From DATKPA01 sp051955985 (GTDB taxonomy: Bacteria; Planctomycetota; Phycisphaerae; WQYP01): DNA of 6,810 nt. A program made the position numbers and the translations under genes. Where the stretch lies: contig JBQCGD010000006.1 in assembly GCA_051955985.1 (NCBI GenBank), positions 1 through 6,810 on the forward strand, in the 5' to 3' direction. Positions 5,818 to 6,810 of this stretch are shown here, one piece after another. The notes beneath the pieces were generated by a model. It did no database searches. It saw only the letters and a program-made list of their open reading frames with translations, and was not told the DNA's origin. The number at the start of each line of letters is the position of its first letter. The first letter of the stretch is position 1.

Positions 5818-5856
5818 TCACCACCAAGACACAAAGGCACCAAGACCACCAAGAGG
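5818..5856. repeat. Degenerate 8-base tandem repeat (ACCAAGAC-like)
   Basis: ACCAAG or ACAAAG units begin at 5823, 5831, 5839 and 5848, an 8-8-9 base periodicity, flanked by CACC and AGAGG. It lies about 50 bases upstream of the oxidoreductase start and between two divergent genes. From memory, similar CTTGGTG-type intergenic repeats occur in many environmental bacterial genomes, but I cannot verify that here. No function is apparent. Confidence 0.6.
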
Positions 5857-5870
5857 TTGAGGGTGGGCGA

Positions 5871-5945
5871 GAGCTCCATTGCGAGTTGGAGTCGCGCCCG
5901 ATGGCGCGGGGTGCACTGAGGTGTTTTGGGACCTCGGAGCTCCAA
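5871..5945 (+). other. Structured intergenic region with nested and alternative hairpins
   Basis: TTGGAG (5886-5891) can pair with CTCCAA (5940-5945). Inside this outer stem lie two more hairpins: CGCGCC-CGAT-GGCGCG (5893-5908) and GAGGT (5918-5922) with ACCTC (5931-5935), the latter extended by a G-T and a C-G pair. The result is a possible three-way junction of 60 bases. TGGAG (5887-5891) can instead pair with CTCCA (5874-5878), so two folds compete. It lies 41 bases upstream of the plus-strand ATG at 5986 and could be a leader element or a palindromic repeat. Confidence 0.45.
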
Positions 5946-5985
5946 TCATCATGAACTTCTGCCGTCTACCGGCGTATTAGGCTGG

Positions 5986-6408
5986 ATGAAAACGTTGTTT
6001 CGAAAACCAATGGTTCGGTGGGGTGCGCTAGGTGTGGTGTTCGTTGCGGTTGTGTCGGGGATTGGGATTTGGTCGGCAGCTTCTTCCAAAGTGGATTGTG
6101 AGAATCTTGCGGCGAAGTGGTTGGTGGTGGATATTGGGAGGGGACGGGCGTTTCATACGCTGGTGGATCAGGACAAGGAGGCGGCGGGGATATTTCTTGG
6201 GAATGGGTTTCCGTCGACTCCGTGGAGTGAGGCGGAGAGATTTCCGTGGCTGGCAATTGGACATGCGACGGTGGTTGGGCCATTTGAGGTGGAGGTGCCG
6301 TATGGTTGGTGTCTTGGGCCGCAGTATGGGGAGCGAGGGGTTCGGCGGTACGTGTGCGTTTGGGGGAATGTTTGGGAATTGAGGAAGGAGGCGCGGGAGC
6401 TTTATTGA
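5986..6408 (+). CDS. Small membrane-anchored or exported protein of unknown function (140 residues)
   Basis: I do not recognise the family. The N-terminus is basic (MKTLFRKPMVRW) and is followed by one hydrophobic segment at about 13-31 (GALGVVFVAVVSGIGIWSA), consistent with a signal anchor or an uncleaved or atypical signal peptide, leaving about 110 residues outside. The rest is soluble-looking, with Trp- and Gly-rich stretches (GNGFPSTPWSEAERFPWL, VPYGWCLGPQYGERG) and three Cys (38, 109, 124), of which the last two might form a disulphide. The start is uncertain: ATG 5986 gives a clean signal-like N-terminus but only a weak AGG (5979-5981) upstream. A TTG at 5926 would add 20 residues that look non-coding. 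It is divergent from the oxidoreductase and convergent with hrpB. Codons favour G in the third position. Confidence 0.6.
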   Translation: MKTLFRKPMVRWGALGVVFVAVVSGIGIWSAASSKVDCENLAAKWLVVDIGRGRAFHTLVDQDKEAAGIFLGNGFPSTPWSEAERFPWLAIGHATVVGPFEVEVPYGWCLGPQYGERGVRRYVCVWGNVWELRKEARELY

Positions 6409-6423
6409 TCGAGGGATTGTGGT

Positions 6424-6464
6424 CGCAGCGAAACTCGGCGATTGAAATCGCCGGCTAACCTGCG
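6424..6464. terminator. Imperfect palindrome between convergent genes, possible bidirectional terminator
   Basis: CGGCGATT (6436-6443) and AATCGCCG (6446-6453) are exact reverse complements separated by two bases. An outer pair CGCAG (6424-6428) and CTGCG (6460-6464) encloses them with near-symmetric 7- and 6-base spacers. It lies 15 bases after one stop codon and 30 bases after the other, where a shared terminator is expected. No T run follows on either strand, so a REP-like repeat is an alternative. Confidence 0.45.
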
Positions 6465-6494
6465 CGAAGGGGCGTGTGCGGTTCATTGAGGGTA

Positions 6495-6810
6495 TCAGCG
6501 GTGGGGGCGGCCTTTGGATTCGGGGGTGGCGGCGAGGGGGTTTTCGGGCCATTTGTGTTTGGGGTAGCGGGTGCGGAGGTCTTTGCGGACTTCGAAGTAG
6601 GCGGTGGTCCAGAAGGATTTGAGGTCTTGCGTGATCTGGATGGGTTTGTAGCCGGGCGAGAGGAGGTGGAGCAATAAGGGGAGGCGGTTGTTGAGGATAC
6701 GGGGGGTTTCGAGTTGGCCGAAGAGTTCTTGCAGGCGGACGGCGAGGATGGGGGTGGGAGGTGGGGAGGTGGGAGTGGGGGGGAGCTGGTAGTCGATTTT
6801 GATTTTGTTG
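6495..6810 (-). CDS. hrpB: ATP-dependent helicase HrpB, C-terminal 104 residues (5' end beyond right edge)
   Basis: The minus-strand frame from the window edge to TGA 6497-6495 encodes the signature C-terminal region of HrpB, a DEAH-box (DExH) RNA helicase-like ATPase. KIKIDYQ (2-8) is followed by ILAVRLQELFG (21-31), then LLLHLLSPGYKPIQITQDL (44-62) and FWTTAYFEVRKDLRTRYPKHKWPENP (66-91), closely matching the end of E. coli HrpB as I remember it. The helicase motor itself lies outside the window. Between KIKIDY and ILAVRL there is a Pro/Thr/Ser-rich stretch (residues 9-20) that looks longer than usual, encoded by an almost pure G tract on the plus strand. Codons strongly prefer C in the third position, like the neighbouring oxidoreductase. 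The biological role of HrpB is poorly defined in most bacteria. Confidence 0.93.
   Translation of the reverse strand, partial: NKIKIDYQLPPTPTSPPPTPILAVRLQELFGQLETPRILNNRLPLLLHLLSPGYKPIQITQDLKSFWTTAYFEVRKDLRTRYPKHKWPENPLAATPESKGRPHR

Noticed and set aside
5926..5985. TTG 5926 as start of the 140-residue protein
   Set aside because: The added 20 residues would come from the structured palindromic region, and the ATG start gives a proper basic N-terminus before the membrane segment.
1..6810. CRISPR array, tRNA, rRNA, transposase or phage genes
   Set aside because: No regularly spaced repeats of 24-40 bases, no cloverleaf with CCA-proximal signature, and no recombinase or phage motifs were seen on either strand.

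Overview
The window looks like ordinary chromosomal DNA from a GC-rich Gram-negative bacterium. Tat-type lipoprotein signals, an E. coli-type NADP isocitrate dehydrogenase and an HrpB helicase all fit that. The lineage cannot be fixed from sequence alone; Planctomycetota (Phycisphaerae-like) is a guess from overall style, not a demonstrated assignment.

Layout, left to right. A 5' portion of a class I SAM-dependent methyltransferase gene (minus strand, runs off the left edge) is followed by a compact MITE-like element of about 108 bases with 18-base terminal inverted repeats and a 12-base flanking direct repeat. Next come a textbook intrinsic terminator and icd (minus strand, NADP isocitrate dehydrogenase, TCA cycle). 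A 302-base C-rich intergenic stretch with an 11-base tandem repeat separates icd from two tandem paralogous zinc amidase (PGRP/Amidase_2) lipoprotein genes, both minus strand and 7 bases apart. Upstream of them lies a comparatively AT-rich control region with overlapping palindromes. Then come a 70-residue unrecognised Cys/His/Tyr-rich ORF (plus strand), a G-quadruplex-like G-run array, a GC hairpin, and a zinc-independent quinone oxidoreductase-type MDR gene (minus strand). A structured 170-217 base intergenic region separates this from a divergently transcribed gene for a 140-residue membrane-anchored or exported protein (plus strand). The window closes with a convergent hairpin and the C-terminal end of hrpB (minus strand, runs off the right edge).

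The genes do not form one pathway. The only clear functional unit is the pair of amidases, which probably act on peptidoglycan or muropeptides outside the cytoplasmic membrane. No CRISPR array, tRNA, rRNA or prophage is visible.

The most striking large-scale signal is a reversal of strand composition that does not follow gene direction. To about 3.2 kb the plus strand is strongly C-rich, and from about 4.56 kb to the end it is strongly G-rich, although the recognised genes on both sides are on the minus strand. The sign change (C-rich to G-rich along the plus strand) is the one expected at a replication origin, and the relatively AT-rich intergenic stretch lies in the transition. An inversion boundary could look the same. 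Nothing here amounts to a clearly new defence or metabolic system.
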